A stretch of 64,000 bases of DNA, from positions 78,308 to 142,307 of the forward strand of contig PUQB01000482.1 in assembly GCA_003024785.1 (NCBI GenBank), given 5' to 3'. The stretch is from Selaginella tamariscina. Lineage: Eukaryota > Streptophyta > Lycopodiopsida > Selaginellales > Selaginellaceae. Positions 31,741 through 42,199 of the stretch are shown here, piece after piece (the stretch's first letter is position 1; every line of letters begins with the position of its first letter). The translations under genes and the position numbers were made by a program. The notes under the pieces are model-generated. The model worked only from the letters and a program-made list of their open reading frames with translations. It ran no database searches and was not told the DNA's origin.

Positions 31741-31743
31741 TAA

Positions 31744-32500
31744 GTTAATCAAATCCAAGAGATATGGATAAGAGTCACTAAATTTAGTTGTTAAGTCCAA
31801 ATTTAACTTCCCTTTTAGTATAAAGGTGAACGTAATTAAGGTTAAACATTTCGATTCAACACCAATTTAGGAGCTAAGCCTCTTATTTTATTTCGATTTA
31901 TGTAATCTAACTTGTTTCTTGTTTTTTGATAACTTCTTTCTAACCAGCATTGTTGTTCCTACATGTCTTTTTTCCATATCTTAGCACAAAAAATATTGAA
32001 ATGAATATATCTCGTATCTTGGGTGCTTTGGAAGCTATAAACCTTATGTTTGTCTTAAACACATTATGTCATATTTTTATAAACTATATAGGCCCAATTT
32101 AGTAAAGTGGGGGTATCCATCCTTGTTCCAATAACAGCATTGGGTGTTTACAATATGGAAAGTACCTTTTATGTTTGTGATTTCACCGTTCCCTTTAACA
32201 TTTTAACATTCCCTGTTATTACCACTTTGTTATGTTATCTTACTTTTTGTTTTGTTCTGATTTTCTTATTTTGCTATACCACACTAACTCCATGACTACT
32301 CCTTAGTGTAAAAAATGTTAGACATTGTCCAAATTAGCTTTCTAATTTATATTTTTAAAACCTTTTTAATTTATTATAAAAATTCTTAAAAAAATCCTAA
32401 ACACATTTGCAAACGGTTTATCAAAACGTTTGGGTAACCCCCAAATGCATTTTTGGTCCCAGCTATTGTCTCGATTGCCGACTCATGCTCACATATCATC
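31744..32500. other. No recognised gene
   Basis: Probably the 3' untranslated or LTR part of the old gypsy element followed by unique AT-rich DNA. A 62-residue ORF at 32107-32295 has hydrophobic, Phe/Leu-rich composition without a recognisable family. Confidence 0.4.
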
Positions 32501-32503
32501 CCA

Positions 32504-32650
32504 ATTCTCAATAAGTGTTTTATAATCTTGTTTCTGGCCACCTCTCTTGTGAGTGTTGCCCTTGTGGGGAATTCTCAATAAGTGTTTATAATCTTGTTTC
32601 TGGCCATGTCCTAATGTCCTCTCTTGTGAGTGTTGCCCTTGTGGGGAAGT
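32504..32650 (-). repeat. Tandem duplication of about 73 bp inside the uS15 pseudogene
   Basis: The unit ATTCTCAATAAGTGTTTTAT through GTTGCCCTTGTGGGGA occurs twice in a row (about 32504-32576 and 32577-32650). The second copy carries a short insert (TGTCCTAA) after GGCCA. Confidence 0.8.
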
Positions 32651-32937
32651 GCGTTCAAGATGCTTGCCAACTGCAACAGCCTTCTTGATCAGATGGTATA
32701 GATCTTCTGGATCTCTGGACCTAAATCGTGCCCCTTGAGAATGCACAGAATCTTGCTCCCAGTCACCATCTTCACCTGAGCAATTCCATGAGAGTCCCTC
32801 AGAATGACACCAATTTGGGACAGGGTCAGACCCTTCTTAGCTAGCTTACAAATGTGGTCCTCAACCTCCTGCGACGTGCTAGCCATGTTATCTGAATAAT
32901 TACCTCTATAAAAACTACATTTAGGTTGAATTTTCAT
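32506..32937 (-). pseudogene. Ribosomal protein uS15 (RPS13) pseudogene
   Basis: Minus-strand reading begins near 32890 with [20 protein letters not shown], continues [20 protein letters not shown] and [19 protein letters not shown], then after a one-base shift [20 protein letters not shown]. This is the conserved core of cytosolic 40S protein uS15, uninterrupted by the introns expected in a nuclear gene. The N-terminal 25-30 residues are missing, and after KHLER the sequence turns into a tandem duplication instead of the normal KDKDSKFRL end. It is therefore a truncated, probably processed, pseudogene. Confidence 0.85.
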
Positions 32938-34310
32938 TATAATGAAAGAGGATGAAGAAGAAACTTTGTATTAAGGTTATCAATTGCATGGATAGCTCGT
33001 GTGAGATTCTGATATTAGATTCATATTTATTATCCCAGATTCTTCAAATTTTACTAAGGAAGACATTTCTACTATCTTGCATGTGGATGAAATGTAATCA
33101 ACTTTGTCACATAATTAAACTCTATGATAATATGGTTGTTGTTTTATGTATGTATGGGTTGGTTACATGTGCATTTGGAGTAATATGATTAACATGTACA
33201 TGGGAATCGGGTCTCATGAAATGGCTATAACAGAATGTTCCGATGCTGAGCATTCTCTTCGACAGCACTAAGTTTCTAAAGTTAACGATGGAGCTCTCAT
33301 TATAGTTCTACAATAGTTCTCCAACCATGTCAGTCCCTGGTGTTTTTGAAATCCTTGATCATCCTAGAAGTAGCAAGCTATGTTCTCTTTCAACCTCTCG
33401 ATCATGCATGTTCCCGTACGGTCATCTACCATGGTCCCTTGTTTAATTGTTTGCTTATGTGCTGCCAATCGGTTTTCTTGTTGCGTGGTGACTATTTGCA
33501 GCCCTAGGTTGGTTTGCACTGTGATTTTGTGGTAAAACATATCCTCCTATTTGGACTCTCACGGTGGTGTGGTATCTTTGTTGGCAATTGTGTTTTTTTT
33601 ATTGGGTCTTGCCAAGTGATTATAGTTGCTCGTGTAGCCATTGCCCCTAGCTCCCATGGTTCTATCCCCTGTGCTCCCATGGTCCTATCGGGTCTTGCGC
33701 TTGCTGGTGTTGGTATGGTTCACGTATATCTCACCTCCATGACGTGTCCAATAATCATGGTGGCAGTACAAATCCCTAAACTGGCATTTTGTAGCAATGA
33801 GCTCCTGTCCACAATTGTCCTCTTGGTTGTGATGTACTAGGGCTCGATGGTGAATTATCCGGTGGCTGCTCGTATCATGTGCATCCGCTGGATCTGCTCC
33901 ATTACAATGGTTTAGGTGTAGAAACACATACGATAGGCATATTCTGGAGCTAAACTCATCTACTAAGACTTTCTTACTTCTGCTTATTTATACAGACTTC
34001 CAGAGGGTACCTGGTGTTCCTACATCTATTGTTGGTTTTTAATGTGTTCTCTAACAGCCTATGCGTATCATACCTACCTTTCTATCTATCTATGAGCGTA
34101 CCTCTTGTTTATTTTATTTAATTTAGATTTCCTAATTGTATAGATAGGTCCAGCATAGAAGAATATATATTGGCATATAGTTCCTTCGATTACATATATT
34201 TTATTCTTTCTTGATAAAAACACGCAAACCGCACATCAAAGCCAGTTATGTTTTAGTTAAGATTTTTATAAAGTTATATATAGATATATTTTTTAAGTCA
34301 ATTAAATCTA
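32938..34310. other. No recognised gene
   Basis: Contains a 108-residue hydrophobic ORF (33514-33840, plus) and a shadow on the other strand. I find no family signature, splice structure or repeat signature. GC content rises between 33400 and 33900, which may mark an unrecognised decayed gene or element. Confidence 0.4.
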
Positions 34311-34314
34311 ATAC

Positions 34315-34475
34315 TGTAAGATCCATGTGTACGGCTGCATGTGCATATACTATTATTAGCGTAGTGGATTTTGATAGCCGTCGGATTGGATTCAATCTGG
34401 ACCACTCGCTCTTGTATATAAGTTAGGGTTTCTGAACTAATGGATATACACATTTCTATATTCCGAGCTCTCACA
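34315..34475 (+). repeat. 5' LTR of the short-LTR gypsy element
   Basis: 161 bp, TGTAAGATCC start and CTCACA end. It contains a TATATAAG TATA-box-like sequence near 34414. The sequence following, TTGGTGGAGGTGAGGGGCAC, would be the primer-binding site region; I could not match it to a tRNA end with confidence. Confidence 0.9.
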
Positions 34476-34588
34476 TTGGTGGAGGTGAGGGGCACCTCTA
34501 ATTGTCCCTACGGAGTGCTCGGATTTGTGTCTTTTTTCTCTGTCTTCTTAGGTCTAGCTTTTCCATTGTCTAGATCTATTCCTTTCTT

Positions 34589-35545
34589 GTGGATTTTGTC
34601 TCTTCTTCGTCCATGAATCCACAACAGGCAAATCCCTTGTCTGTGGAGCAGTTACTCATGCAGTTGTTGGATGCCATGCGTGTGCAACTGAACAATCATT
34701 CTCAGTTGATGGCAGCATTCACAGGCCAGGGTACTCCTCCTACGCATGTTGCAAACCCCCGTGTCCGACCGGATTTCTTTCGCGGAAATCCTGGAGATGA
34801 TGTGTACCATTGGTTTGACCACTTCACTGTGGTTGCCACATATCATTCGTGGGACGGTGCTCAGTGTTTGCGCGAGTTTCCTACTTGTCTTCAAGGGACG
34901 GCGTTGCAGTGGTACAATGGTCTGGACGTTGCAACTCGTGGAGATTGGAATATTCTTCCAGAGATCTTCAAACGTGCATTTGGGCATGCGGACGACTGTG
35001 ATGATGCTTTTCAGCAGTTGCATCGTATTCGTCAGGAGCCATCTGAGTCGGTGATGCAGTTTGGTGTTCGCTTTCGAAGCCTTTTGCTGCGTGCAGAACC
35101 TAACATGTCGGAACGCATCAAGTTAGGTATGTTGTGGCCAGCACTTCGTCAAGACCTTGTGGGGCTTGTGCATGCACTAGCTCCAGTGACTCTTGACGAT
35201 GCTTTGAGGCTGGCACAACGATATGAGTCGTCACCTCTCCCACTTGTGCCTTCACGTGCTCTTGTTCCACTCCATGTTGGGGATGGACCTGCTCCGATGG
35301 AGGTTGAGGCTGTTGCCGCTCGTGTACCAGCACAAGGTGGGGCCCGTGGACGAGGACGTGGACGTGCAGTTCGTTGTTGGGCATGTGATGAGGTTGGACA
35401 CACGTATCGGCGCTGTCAACGGTTTCCCGATTGGCCCCCATTTCCAGGATGGAGGCCATGGCGTCAACAACGTCCGGTTGGTGCTGCTGCAGTGGAAGGT
35501 TGTGATGCGGTGGATCTTCCGGGAAACGACGAATCGCACGAGTAG
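34589..35545 (+). CDS. gag polyprotein of the short-LTR gypsy element
   Basis: A 318-residue intact ORF starting 114 bp after the 5' LTR. The N-terminal part has a coiled segment (SVEQLLMQLLDAMRVQLNNH). The capsid region contains RPDFFRGNPGDDVYHWFDHF, then FPTCLQGTALQWYNGL and QQLHRIRQEPSESVMQFGVR, the standard Ty3/gypsy Gag core. Near residue 270 an Arg/Gly-rich stretch leads to one CCHC zinc knuckle, CWACDEVGHTYRRC. It ends at TAG, and pol begins about 20 bases later in another frame. This is the only unbroken gene of the element. Confidence 0.9.
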   Translation: MDFVSSSSMNPQQANPLSVEQLLMQLLDAMRVQLNNHSQLMAAFTGQGTPPTHVANPRVRPDFFRGNPGDDVYHWFDHFTVVATYHSWDGAQCLREFPTCLQGTALQWYNGLDVATRGDWNILPEIFKRAFGHADDCDDAFQQLHRIRQEPSESVMQFGVRFRSLLLRAEPNMSERIKLGMLWPALRQDLVGLVHALAPVTLDDALRLAQRYESSPLPLVPSRALVPLHVGDGPAPMEVEAVAARVPAQGGARGRGRGRAVRCWACDEVGHTYRRCQRFPDWPPFPGWRPWRQQRPVGAAAVEGCDAVDLPGNDESHE

Positions 35546-35559
35546 AGGAGGGTCCTCGT

Positions 35560-36060
35560 GCGAATAAATTAGTGACCCCTCCATCTTTCTTTCGGGAGTA
35601 TCATCAAGGGGTTCACTCGGCACCAAATCATCCGGTTTTCACTTTTCAAGCTCGTTTCAATCGCACACCTCGTCCTGTTTTCCTTTCAGTGTTGGTGGAT
35701 ACAGGTTCAAGTTTGTCCTCTGTTTCTCAATCTGTTGCTACACGTTGCAGCCTTCATTTGCGTCGTGCGGTAGAACCAGTCTTCATTCTGTACGGCAACG
35801 GACATACTCATGCTTGTTCGCGGATGAAGTGGACATTGTTGTTCGTGTGGATGATTGTGAGCTCGAGCTTCAATCTTTGCGGGTGGTGCCGAGTCAAGCT
35901 TTTCACCTTATTCTTGGTATGGATTGGTTAACTCGCAATCATGCCAAGTGTGACTTTGAAAAGTCTCCCCCTTGTTTGACTCTCCCTCGTCTTTCTTCCA
36001 TTCCTCTTACTTCTATTCCACTTCGTCCATCTGCTTCCACCTCTGCTTCCATCACTTTTG
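35560..36060 (+). pseudogene. protease of the short-LTR gypsy element
   Basis: The frame to 35931 carries SVLVDTGSSLSSVSQSVATR, the retropepsin active site DTGSS. Near 35790 the frame changes, and the domain ends with AFHLILGMDWLTRNHAKCDF in ORF 35745-36125. Confidence 0.85.
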
Positions 36061-36960
36061 TCTCACCCTATTTCCAACCATTTTCCCTTCATGCTCTTCC
36101 TTTCTTCTTTGGATCCATCAGATGATCGTCGTGCTGTAGTTGTTGATCAACTCAAGAAGGAGTATGCTGATCTTTTCAACTTCGACTTGTCATCTGGGGC
36201 CAAGATTGCGACACGCCACCCTATTCCAACTGGAGAAGCTAGGCCAATCAAGGTACCTGTTCGGCGTCGATCACCAAAGGAGCTCAAGATCTTACGAGCG
36301 AATGTCAAAGAGATGTTGGAGAAGGGTGTTATCCGGAAGTCTCGAAGTCCTTGGGCGTGCGAACCTCACCTTGTGACGAAGCCTGATGGGAGCGTTCGAT
36401 TCTGCATTGATATCGCCCGTTAAATGAGGTAACCGTCTCAGATGTGTACCCACTTCCTCATACTGCAGACCTTTTGGATCGACTGGGGCGGAGCCGTTGG
36501 TTCACCAAGTTAGATCTCGCATCTGGATATTGGCAAGTTCCGATGGCTGACATGGACATTCCCAAGACTGCTTTTCGACACCATTTGGCCTGTACGAGTT
36601 CCTGGTGATGCCTTTCGGTTTGAGCAATGCTCCAGCAACTTTCCAGCGTATGATGGATGAGGTTCTTTGCGACATGCCGGAGGTGACTGCCGATTTCATC
36701 GATGATGTTTTGATCCATTCGGATGGAACGTGGGAGGAGCATGTCGGTGATGTACGTAAGGTTTTGGATCGACTGCGGGAAGTTGGTTTGAAGTTGAAGC
36801 CATCTAAGTGTGTTTTGGATCAAAGGACACCACTTATCTGGGTTATCGCATTTCACGTGAAGGTTTGCAAGTCGATCCTGACAAACTAGTTGCAGTTTTG
36901 AAGTTCCCTACGCCAAAGTGTGTGAATGATGTGCAACGCTTTCTTGGCAAGGTACAATAT
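36061..36960 (+). pseudogene. reverse transcriptase of the short-LTR gypsy element
   Basis: In order: DLFNFDLSSGAKIATRHPIP, ANVKEMLEKGVIRKSRSPWA, PHLVTKPDGSVRFCIDIAR (36058-36423). After a shift come VSDVYPLPHTADLLDRLGRS and WFTKLDLASGYWQVPM, and after another MPFGLSNAPATFQRMMDEV and the active site ADFIDDVLIHS (36605-36889). FIDD replaces the common YIDD or YLDD and keeps both catalytic Asp residues. Shifts occur near 36422, 36590 and 36835. Confidence 0.87.
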
Positions 36961-37860
36961 CTGGGTCGTTTTGGATCATCTTTCAGATCGTACTGCACCG
37001 TTGCGCGCGTTGTTGAAATCGTCAATGACTTCTTTTGTTTGGTCTAAGGATTGCAAGCAGGCATTTGCAGATCTCAAAGAGTTGTTGACGACTCCTCCAG
37101 TTTTGGCGTACCCGGATTACACCGTCCTTTCATCTTGCGTGTAGATGCTTCTGACATCGGCCTCGGGGTGTATTGATGCAGGAGAGTACAGTGTTCCTGG
37201 CCAACGACATCCCATTGCGTACATCAGCCGTACATTGCAGCCAGCAGAGGTGAATTACTCCACAACTGAAAAGGAGTGTCTAGCAGCAGTTTGGGGTTTT
37301 GAGAAGCTCCATGCCTACTTGCATGGTTCGCGGACGTTGTTGGAAGGTGATCATGCAGCAGTCACTTCGTTGTTGAAGCGAAAGAATTTGATTGGGCGTA
37401 CTGCTCGGTGGGCCTTGAAACTTCAAATTTACGACTTTGAAGTTGTTCATCGTCCAGGGAGTTCCATGGCTGATGCTGATGCTCTTTCTCGGGCTCCTCT
37501 TCCACCTTCTCTCTCTTCTGTTGCCCCAGAGGAACCAGTTGTTCCAGCTTCAGTGGACTTTTTGGATGAAGATTCCGTACCATCAGCAGTTGCTGTGCTT
37601 GACGTTCAGTGTCCGCAGAATGCAGAGTTAGATTTGCCGTCTTTGGATGAGGTTCGGGAAGCTCAAAAGGTTGAGCCGTGGATTCGAAGGCTTCGTGATG
37701 GGTTTGAGAATCCTGCATCACTTGCTGATGACTTGCCTTTCAGGCATTTACATTCACAGTATCGCCTTCAGGATGACCTTCTTTATTTTGTGGGGACTGA
37801 TCCAGATGATCCTTTGCGGTTGGTGGTGCCTTCAATCTTCATTCCACGCTTCCTCCATGC
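36960..37860 (+). pseudogene. RNase H and connection of the short-LTR gypsy element
   Basis: Begins with TAPLRALLKSSMTSFVWSKD and FADLKELLTTPPVLAYPDYT (36926-37144). The first catalytic DAS motif is disrupted at the join near 37143. ORF 37145-37975 then gives HPIAYISRTLQPAEVNYSTT, EKECLAAVWGFEKLHAYLHG, LEGDHAAVTSLLKRKNL and MADADALSRAPLP, followed by a linker to integrase. Confidence 0.85.
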
Positions 37861-38985
37861 TTACCATGACTCTCCTATTCTTGGCGGGCACATGGGACAT
37901 CGTCGGGTGATGGAGAAGCTGCAGATCTTTCTATTGGCCGGAGTTGCGAGGAGATGTGATTCGGTATGTGCGTAGTTGTGTGTGGTGCCAAGCTCGCAAT
38001 ACTCCCCCATGTGCTTCGGAAGGACGGTTGGAGTCAATTGCAGTTTCTCGTCCGTTTGAATTGGTGGCATTTGATTTGATGGGACCTTTTCCGCGGTCAA
38101 CTGCTGGTAACGAGTACGTTATTATTGCTTCTGATTACCTAACTCGTTGGGTAGAAGTTGGTGCTCTTGCTAGTGCGACTGCTTCTGCTGTTGGTCAGTT
38201 TCTCCTGAATCGGGTCGTGTTTCAGCATTCTTGTCCGGAGCGAATTCTCTCGGATAATGGTCCCGCATTTATGGCTGAGGCATTTCATGTTTTGACATCT
38301 CGATTAGGGATACGCCACACTTTCACAAGTGCTTATCATCCTCAGACAGATGGTTTAGTGGAACGGCTTGTCAGAACCTTCAAGGGGATGATCGCGAAGT
38401 ATGTGAACTTTCAACATTCAGATTGGGATGGTTATCTGCCGTCTCTCCGATATGCTTATGTCACTGGAGTTCAAAGTTCCATTGGTACTTCTCCATATAA
38501 GCTTTTGTATGGTCATGACCCGGTGTTGCCAACGGAGTTGGGTTTGCCTCTCGGTTACCGCGAGCTGCTGATGCTAGGTCGTGGGATCGGTATCTGACGA
38601 GCATCTTCCATTGGTTCGTGCGGAGTCAGCAGAACACTTGGGCCGCGTACAAGTAGGACAACAACAACGGTACAACTCGCATCATCGTCCTCCTGCGGAG
38701 TACAAGGTTGATGAACTGGTGTTGGTTCGTTTTCCCAAGCTTACGGTACGTGGTTTAGCTAAGAGTCTCCTTCCTCAATGGAAAGGACCGTATCGAGTGT
38801 TACGGCAAGTAGGGCCACAGGTTTATGAGGTTCGGCACGACATTCAACCCGATCCTCCGGAGATTGTACATGTACAACGGTTGAAGCATTTTGTGCAACG
38901 GGAACAAGTTGTGCCGCCTACAGATCCACCAGTGCCTCCTCCTGATGTTCCTCCAGATCCGGGCCCGTCTACAAGAGAACCCTAA
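37840..38985 (+). pseudogene. integrase of the short-LTR gypsy element
   Basis: The zinc finger is split by a shift near 37940: HAYHDSPILGGHMGHRRVME, then VRSCVWCQARN (HHCC). The catalytic core (37944-38597) has Asp in VAFDLMGPF, Asp in ILSDNGPAFM and Glu in LVERLVRTFKGM, so D,D(35)E residues are all present. After a shift near 38585 the C-terminal GPY/F part reads LLPQWKGPYRVLRQVGPQVY, and a Pro-rich tail ends at 38985. No chromodomain is seen. Confidence 0.9.
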
Positions 38986-39017
38986 CCAACTTACACCCTT
39001 CCGAGAGGAGGGGATGA

Positions 39018-39179
39018 TGTAAGATCCACGTGTACGGCTGCATGTGCACATACTATTATTAGCGTAGTGGATTTTGATAGCCGTCGGATTGGATTCAATC
39101 TGGACCACTCGCTCTTGTATATAAGTTAGGGTTTCTGAACTAATGGAGATACACATTTCTATATTCCGAGCTCCTCACA
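39018..39179 (+). repeat. 3' LTR of the short-LTR gypsy element
   Basis: 162 bp, TGTAAGATCC start and CTCACA end, differing from the 5' LTR by two T/C changes, one T/G change and a one-base insertion. Confidence 0.9.
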
Positions 39180-39590
39180 ATACGATATTAAGTCGAGAGA
39201 GTTTGGGAAAAGTATAATGTATTGCAAGAGCGCTATTTGGAAATGCAAATAAAATTCATAAAAATTGGTGTAAAATTATAAAATTTAATAAATTTAATTT
39301 TAATTTTAAACTTAGCGAGGGTGTATATGCAATACACACACACAAACACATATATATGTGTGTGTGTGTGATTTAAAAGTATGTAATATATAGAAATATA
39401 TATTCTTTTAAATTGCAGCCACACAAATATGACGTCACCGATAATAATAACACCATAATATAAACCTTCTTATAAATCAAAATATATAAAAAAACACATA
39501 ATAACATAATTATAGATATATGTTGAATAGTTGTAACAGAGAACACTTTGATCTCCAATATATCTAATATAATCTTAAACCTCACTAAGC

Positions 39591-40412
39591 TTAAGGATTA
39601 TTATCTCTAATGAACTTAATTAGGGGGTCAAACACCTCTGTTTTAGCTCTTGTGCCAATAATAAAATCCACGTGAGCATAATTTGGTAAATAGACGGACT
39701 GGTATCTGCAGTTTAGCTGACTGGCCAACAGCCGTACGCCCTGTGGCGTGGACAATGCATCCTTCCCTCCGTACATCAGGAGCATGGGGAACTCGTACGG
39801 AATGTCGGATGGATCGTACGTGGGAGGTACGACCTGGGAATATGCCTTGACATTGCTGGCCGTTGATCCATAGTCAAATTTTGCAAATAATCCACTTCTT
39901 ACCACTGTTTAAATACAAGTCAATTTATTTACTACATTGTATATTTTAAAGTTCTCATTAATTTTAATATTATTTATAGATATATGAAATTATTTAAATA
40001 AACATATGCTAAATTTAAATATGCTTACTTTGAGCGAGATGGACCATGTTCTTGGTTGAAGACCCTTGAGGCTCAAACTGCCGATAATACGTAGTTAAAC
40101 TGTTGTTAAAACAGCAGTTTTTACCTGTAAATAGTTAAACAAATGTTAATAAAGTATAACATATTAATTTATATAAATGTGTGTGTTAATATGTAAAAAA
40201 AACACATAAAGATTTACTTGTAACTGTTACCAGAACCAGCAGATCTGCACACTGCGAGTCAAGCATACATATCTTCTTCAAAAGAGCTGAGCCTATTCCA
40301 CTGCAGATATACAAAATGAAACAGTATTAAGTATAATACATATAAACAATATTTACTTGCCTGTCAAGAGCAAAATATGTGTTCCCCAAGTTAACATAGA
40401 TCTGCAATAACA

Positions 40413-40470
<58 letters not shown>

Positions 40471-42178
40471 AAGTACATGTGGATATGTACTTGCAGTGTA
40501 CGTTACAGATATACTGTATATTCAAACTGTACTGGAAGTGATACATATGCATATGTTGAGTACATATATATATATTAAAAAGAGTGTGCCTTATTGTATA
40601 TAAACTATATATTAATATAGTATAATATACTTGTATTTATTACACACAGATATACATATATCATACCTGATCAAAATATAACAAAGCAGCTAATCTAGAA
40701 AGGATTGAAGTCATGCTCTTAAGATATGCAATCGGACTAAGTAAGACTGCAGCTTTGACCACATTAAGCACCTTTGACTGAGACTCCGAAAATGACGCAA
40801 TCGCAATGGCAGTGCCCTTCATAAAAAGTCACGAGCTCATAAGTTAAAAATAATAAACTTTTAATTTTTTTTTTTTATCAGAATAGAAATTTTTAATATG
40901 TTACTTAAAGTTCTGATGTCTTTTATTTAAACTGCTCTATCGGATAGGAATTTCTTTTTGAACGGAGGTATGAGAAAGTAATATTTTAACGCTTATTTTG
41001 AAATATATTATATAGTTATATAGTACACAATAAAATCCTTCATTCATCATCATCATTATTATTATTATTATTATTATAATAGAATATGTACCAAAATATA
41101 ATAACTTCGCTTTTACCTACCTGAGAATGACCCACATAATACACCTTGGAGCCAGTTATTTCGTGAACTTTGTTAAGCATTGCTGGCAGATCGTATTGTG
41201 CGTGTTCATCCCACGTCCAGTCCCAATAAGCCTGTTCATTTCACGTATTCTATAGAGAATACACACGCACGCACACATATGTATATAGATGTGTAACCTT
41301 ATCAGTGGTGGTGTATGAAGTATGTTCACGACTCCAGTGAGTACCACGTAGATTTCCAATCCATACATCGAAACCTTCGTCAGCAAGAAACGAAGCCCAG
41401 AGAGTTCTCTGGAGGATCATATACCCAAATATCTCCTCCCTGTATGTATTTTTTTAAATTATATTAAATAAATTACATTTTTTATAAAATATACCCTGTT
41501 TAAAATCCAAGTACAACAATACTTTTAGTACCCCATAAAAGAGTCATTATGAGTATCCATATACATGTAGAATATATGAGCCTTTATCTTTTATGCAAAT
41601 TCACATGAGCTACAGAAAATATTTTAAATAGAAATAAATTTTAAAAGCATCTCTCTCTACATAGTATAATTTATAATTTACAAATGTATAATACAATATA
41701 TACGTTGCAAAATGATTTCCCTTTAAAGTCACACATAAAGCCATCGCCGTGCACAAGTTAAATTCCAAGGAATATCATTATATGATAAGATAATATCATA
41801 ATATTTTTAAATTACAAATGAATTAACATTGGCTTCAATAGTTAGTTTCTATTGAAATAGTGATTTTACTTCATAATATAAATCTTAGCTATATATATTA
41901 GCAAAATATTACCGCAAGAACTCCATGCTGTAGGAAAACTGGTTGTTTCTGTGTTGTAGACAAGGCAGATGCAGAGATTCCATGAGATATTCTGTAGATG
42001 TTGAGTATATATCCATCCTCAGTTTCACCTACAAAATATGGAAAATCCCCAGTTCAAACGCACGCGCATACACACGCACACACATATACACCCACCTTAT
42101 ATTGTTCGCAAGGATACCCATTACCAACACGAGAGCAGAGCAGAAATCGCCAGAAACATTTTGAGATGGAGTTGCATT
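39591..42178 (-). CDS. Acid lipase (gastric/lysosomal-type alpha/beta-hydrolase), at least eight exons
   Basis: Exons on the minus strand: about 42095-42178, 41913-42028, 41298-41439, 41121-41231, 40667-40816, 40357-40401, 40218-40300, 40029-40124 and 39591-39904, all with GT-AG junctions. In order they encode NGYPCEQYKV, ETEDGYILNIYRISHG and FLQHGVLA (N-terminal lipase domain), GGDIWVYDPPENSLGF, DEGFDVWIGNLRGTHWS, AYWDWTWDEHAQYDLPAM, the nucleophile elbow YYVGHSQ joined to GTAIAIASFS, LLSPIAYLKSM, and the last exon with catalytic Asp in YGGKDALS and His in NYAHVDFI. The family hydrolyses acylglycerols or sterol esters, usually in vacuole, ER or apoplast. A signal peptide exon was not found. 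One extra base near 41383-41390 shifts the frame between SLGF and LADEGFD, so it is either a recent pseudogene or a sequence error. Confidence 0.85.
40412..40475. repeat. (CA)n(TA)n microsatellite in a lipase intron
   Basis: About 15 CA followed by 12 TA units in the 265-bp intron between the 40357 and 40667 exons. Confidence 0.9.
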
Positions 42179-42199
42179 TGTAAGAGCAGTAATAGAAAT

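Larger units (their letters stand above)
34315..39179 (+). mobile_element. Ty3/gypsy element with short LTRs, complete but frameshifted
   Basis: Length 4865 bp. LTRs 34315-34475 and 39018-39179 differ at about four sites. ATAC flanks both sides (34311-34314 and 39180-39183). A purine-rich tract (GAGAGGAGGGGATGA) precedes the 3' LTR. The order is gag, protease, RT, RNase H, integrase, without a chromodomain: the C-terminus ends in a Pro-rich tail. It is unrelated in sequence to the left-hand chromoviruses. At least eight frame breaks affect pol while gag is open. Confidence 0.92.

Noticed and set aside
32504..32746. Gln/His/Lys-rich peptide from the tandem repeat as a novel gene
   Set aside because: It is continuous with the uS15 pseudogene and explained by the 73-bp duplication.
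33514..33840. 108-residue hydrophobic ORF, possible membrane protein
   Set aside because: No signature, no splice sites, overlapping antisense ORF of similar length; probably chance.
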